Shown here: positions 6,345-8,143 of the stretch, in pieces | Position numbering within the stretch: position 1 is the stretch's first letter | Layout: each line of letters starts with the position of its first letter | Position numbers and translations under genes: made by a program | Assembly: GCA_013003465.1 (NCBI GenBank) | Contig: JABDIZ010000407.1 | Coordinates: 1 to 8,143, forward strand | DNA: 8,143 bases | Direction of reading: 5' to 3' | Source: Rhodothermaceae bacterium | Lineage (GTDB): Bacteria > Bacteroidota > Rhodothermia > Rhodothermales > Rubricoccaceae | Notes under the pieces: generated by a model | Told to the model about the DNA's origin: nothing | What the model saw: the letters and a program-made list of their open reading frames with translations, nothing else | Database searches by the model: none

Positions 6345-6812
6345 TCAGAGTTTCTTCTCAAACCGCAACCGGTAGTCCTTGTAGGCCGCGTTGTAGCCCG
6401 CTGCCGTGACGGTGAACCCCTCCCGTAACCCCATCACGGTCATCCCGACGTGCTTGTTCGGAAACGTGTCGAAGGCGAACCGGCGGTAGCCCATCGCGCG
6501 AGCCTCGTCCTGCATGGCATAGAGCAACGCCCGCGCGATGCCCTGCCGCCGGACTGCTTCGAGCACACCGCCCTTGGCGCTGTAGAACGTCCGTCCCTCC
6601 TCGCCATAGCCCACCTTGTAGCCCACCGCCTCGTCGTTCAGGAAGGCGAGGAGCAACGTAAGGTCGCGGCGGTCGAGGCGGAAGATGACGCGCGTGTCGC
6701 CGAAGACGGTCGCGTTGAGCGCCTGCACCTCGGCGTAGCGCTCCATGCCCACGCGCTCGATGCGCAGGCCCGAGGGGCCGATCAGCGGACGGGGTTGGAG
6801 AACGAGTTCCAT
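6345..6812 (-). CDS. GNAT-family N-acetyltransferase
   Basis: This 155-residue cytosolic acyltransferase uses acetyl-CoA; the acceptor is unknown. The central strands run about 51-70 (LTLLLAFLNDEAVGYKVGYG). The acetyl-CoA pyrophosphate loop is RRQGIA at 88-93, the R/Q-x-x-G-x-A form, followed by the helix ARALLYAMQDEARAMG. Motif B is at 119-134 (NKHVGMTVMGLREGFT), where the N...M...GF pattern is typical. The tail ends YKDYRLRFEKKL, the last strand of the fold. A frame extension of 13 codons upstream would need a TTG start at 6849-6851; ATG at 6810-6812 is preferred and keeps the whole domain. No Shine-Dalgarno is visible. It is separated from the helicase upstream by 233 bases with a strong hairpin, so it probably has its own promoter. 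Confidence 0.91.
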   Translation of the reverse strand: MELVLQPRPLIGPSGLRIERVGMERYAEVQALNATVFGDTRVIFRLDRRDLTLLLAFLNDEAVGYKVGYGEEGRTFYSAKGGVLEAVRRQGIARALLYAMQDEARAMGYRRFAFDTFPNKHVGMTVMGLREGFTVTAAGYNAAYKDYRLRFEKKL

Positions 6813-6922
6813 CGGGGCAACAGACGCAGGCCTCAAACTTAGGGTTTCCAACCCAAACGGCTACCCACCCCATGCGTTTTCCCTCAACACCAGACCCCCT
6901 GCTTTCCTCAGATCCTCCGGGT

Positions 6923-7008
6923 GCGCTCGGAAAGCGGTCCCCCTTGGCAAGGGGGACCGTCGTACGAGGGTCGAGTCCGCAGGCGTTTCCTGCGGGCAAT
7001 CCGAACGC
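6923..7008. repeat. Compound three-stem inverted-repeat element
   Basis: A closing stem pairs 6923-6931 with 7000-7008 (8 of 9). It encloses a perfect 11-bp hairpin (6935-6945 with 6949-6959, loop GGC) and a 7-bp hairpin (6977-6983 with 6989-6995, loop CGTTT). Between them lies the palindrome TCGTACGA (6960-6967). The strong hairpin, read on the minus strand and followed by CTTTCC, may end helicase transcription. The whole unit can draw as a three-way junction. It may instead be a dispersed repeat, since GTCCCCCTT...AAGGGGGAC hairpins recur in many genomes. Confidence 0.6.
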
Positions 7009-7045
7009 GACGGGGGGTCGTGCCTAAGGCCGCCCGAAGGCAAAG

Positions 7046-8143
7046 CTACTCCCCCAGTGCCTTTGGTCCCGCAGGCAGTGCAGGCGTCACCTCCTCCACG
7101 AGCGACCACGGCTCTAGCAGCCGCTCCGGCGTGCCGTCCAGAAAACGGCTCGGGTTGGTGAAGTACTCCCCTGCCCCGCGCCGGTGCTGCACAATCGGGT
7201 ACGACACGTACAGCTCGTTTTCGGCCCGCGTGAGCGCCACGTAGAGCAGCCGCAGTTCCTCGTCGAGGTCTTCCTCGCGCTTGATGCTGTACTGCGAGGG
7301 CAGCACGCCGTCGAGCGCTTCGATCAGGAAGACGGTGTCGAACTCCAGGCCCTTCGCCGAGTGGATGGTCGAGAGCACAAGCGGCGGCTCGTCCTTGTCG
7401 GTGCCCTCCTGTTCTTCCGAGGTCAGGTCGAGCGGATCGAGGGCGAGCGCTTCGAGGAGCGCGGCGCGGCTGCGGTAGCGCTCGGCGACGGCGGCGAAGC
7501 CATCGAGGTCGGCCTCGCGCTGGTCCGCATCCTCGGCGTAAACGCGGTCGAAGAGCGGGCGGTAGTAGGCGAGGAGGCGGTCGATCTGCTCGGGCAGCGA
7601 GACCTCGCCGCTCTGGAGTCCGCGCATCAGCGCGGCGAGACGCTGCAGGCCTTCCACGTAGCGCGGCGAGGTGCCCGGCACGTCGAGTGCGTAGGGCTGC
7701 TCCGCCCGCCGAATCCATTCCAGGAGTTGCTGCGCCGACTTCGGGCCGAGGCCTTCCAACAGTTGCAGCACGCGGTTCCAGGCCACCGCGTCGCCCGGAT
7801 TCTCGGCGATGCGCAGGTGCGCCACGAGGTCCTTGACATGCGCCGCCTCGGCCAGCTTCAGGCCGCCGTACTTGACGAACGGGATGCGCCGCCGCGTGAG
7901 CTCCGTTTCGAGGTCGTACGAGCACCAACCGCTGCGAAAGAGCACGGCCATGCGGTTCAGCGGCACGCCCTCCTCGCGCTTGGCGAGCACGACCTGGCAC
8001 ACGAACCGGCTCTGCCACAGCGAATCGGGCGCCTGCACCATCGCAGGCAGTTCGCCGTCGGCGCGCTCGGTGAAGAGGTGCTTGTCGTACTTCTCGGTCG
8101 CGTGGTCGAGGACGTGGTTGGCGAGATCGAGGATGGGCTGCGT
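7046..8143 (-). CDS. UvrD/PcrA/Rep-type ATP-dependent DNA helicase, C-terminal half (5' end outside window)
   Basis: These are the last 365 residues of a superfamily 1A 3'-5' DNA helicase, acting in excision or mismatch repair or in clearing replication forks. The frame is open to the right edge; the ATPase motifs of domain 1A (Walker A and B) lie outside. The visible part begins TQPILDLANHVL, the end of motif IV (usual form NYRST..IL). KYGGLKLAEAAHVKD, at about 91-105, is motif IVa. GLGPKSAQQLLEWI, at about 131-144, is the helix-hairpin-helix-like piece of domain 2B. TIHSAKGLEFDTVFL, at about 259-273, is motif V, and EELRLLYVALTRAENELYVSYP, at about 295-316, contains motif VI with the arginine finger. 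The C-terminal tail is short, without the long basic extension of PcrA/UvrD. An ATG at 8039-8041 is internal and is not the start, because homology continues beyond it. Confidence 0.96.
   Translation of the reverse strand, partial: TQPILDLANHVLDHATEKYDKHLFTERADGELPAMVQAPDSLWQSRFVCQVVLAKREEGVPLNRMAVLFRSGWCSYDLETELTRRRIPFVKYGGLKLAEAAHVKDLVAHLRIAENPGDAVAWNRVLQLLEGLGPKSAQQLLEWIRRAEQPYALDVPGTSPRYVEGLQRLAALMRGLQSGEVSLPEQIDRLLAYYRPLFDRVYAEDADQREADLDGFAAVAERYRSRAALLEALALDPLDLTSEEQEGTDKDEPPLVLSTIHSAKGLEFDTVFLIEALDGVLPSQYSIKREEDLDEELRLLYVALTRAENELYVSYPIVQHRRGAGEYFTNPSRFLDGTPERLLEPWSLVEEVTPALPAGPKALGE

Noticed and set aside
6813..6851. 13-codon N-terminal extension of the acetyltransferase
   Set aside because: It would need a TTG start without a ribosome-binding site; the ATG at 6810-6812 already precedes the complete GNAT fold.
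6861..8018. 385-codon open frame on the minus strand
   Set aside because: It is the helicase gene read in another frame; the translation is Arg/Ala/Gly-rich and low in complexity, whereas the overlapping frame carries helicase motifs IV to VI.

Overview
The window is GC-rich DNA with short spacers, and I see no stretch over 300 bases without a gene. The organism is probably a high-GC member of the Bacteroidota/Rhodothermota lineage. The grounds are a Pro/Glu-rich TonB transducer with a Bacteroidota-style C-terminal domain, a pair of MacB-type permeases, mostly absent Shine-Dalgarno sequences, frequent GTG starts, and spacers built from short AAC/GTT words. This placement is an inference; no rRNA or marker gene is present.

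Left block (1-3839). The end of a TonB-family energy transducer (+) is followed by a rho-independent-type terminator. Converging on it is a minus-strand run read right to left: two 408-residue MacB/FtsX-type ABC permeases, which are diverged tandem duplicates, and then rpiA (ribose-5-phosphate isomerase A). The spacers are 73 and 69 bases and each holds an imperfect inverted repeat. No ABC ATPase or periplasmic adaptor lies next to the permeases.

Middle block (3840-6344). This looks accessory. It holds a 91-bp REPIN-like element with paired 27-bp hairpin ends, and a 52-residue single-membrane-span protein resembling DUF5989 (+). It also holds an alpha/beta hydrolase (-) whose 3' end overlaps that small gene, a decayed copy of the small gene's 3' end (+), and a Rid-family protein lacking the canonical arginine (-). 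Next come a 125-bp structure resembling an integron attC site and an unrecognised 119-residue protein (-). The hydrolase lies between two direct copies of the same gene 3' end, and it and the Rid gene are the only genes with clear Shine-Dalgarno sites. Both facts suggest acquisition by transfer. No integrase or transposase is visible.

Right block (6345-8143). A GNAT acetyltransferase (-) and the C-terminal 365 residues of a UvrD/PcrA-type DNA helicase (-, cut by the window edge) are separated by 233 bases holding a compound, three-stem foldable element.

The most interesting items are the attC-like site with single bases bulged on one arm, the duplicated DUF5989 3' end bracketing the hydrolase, and the REPIN-like element.
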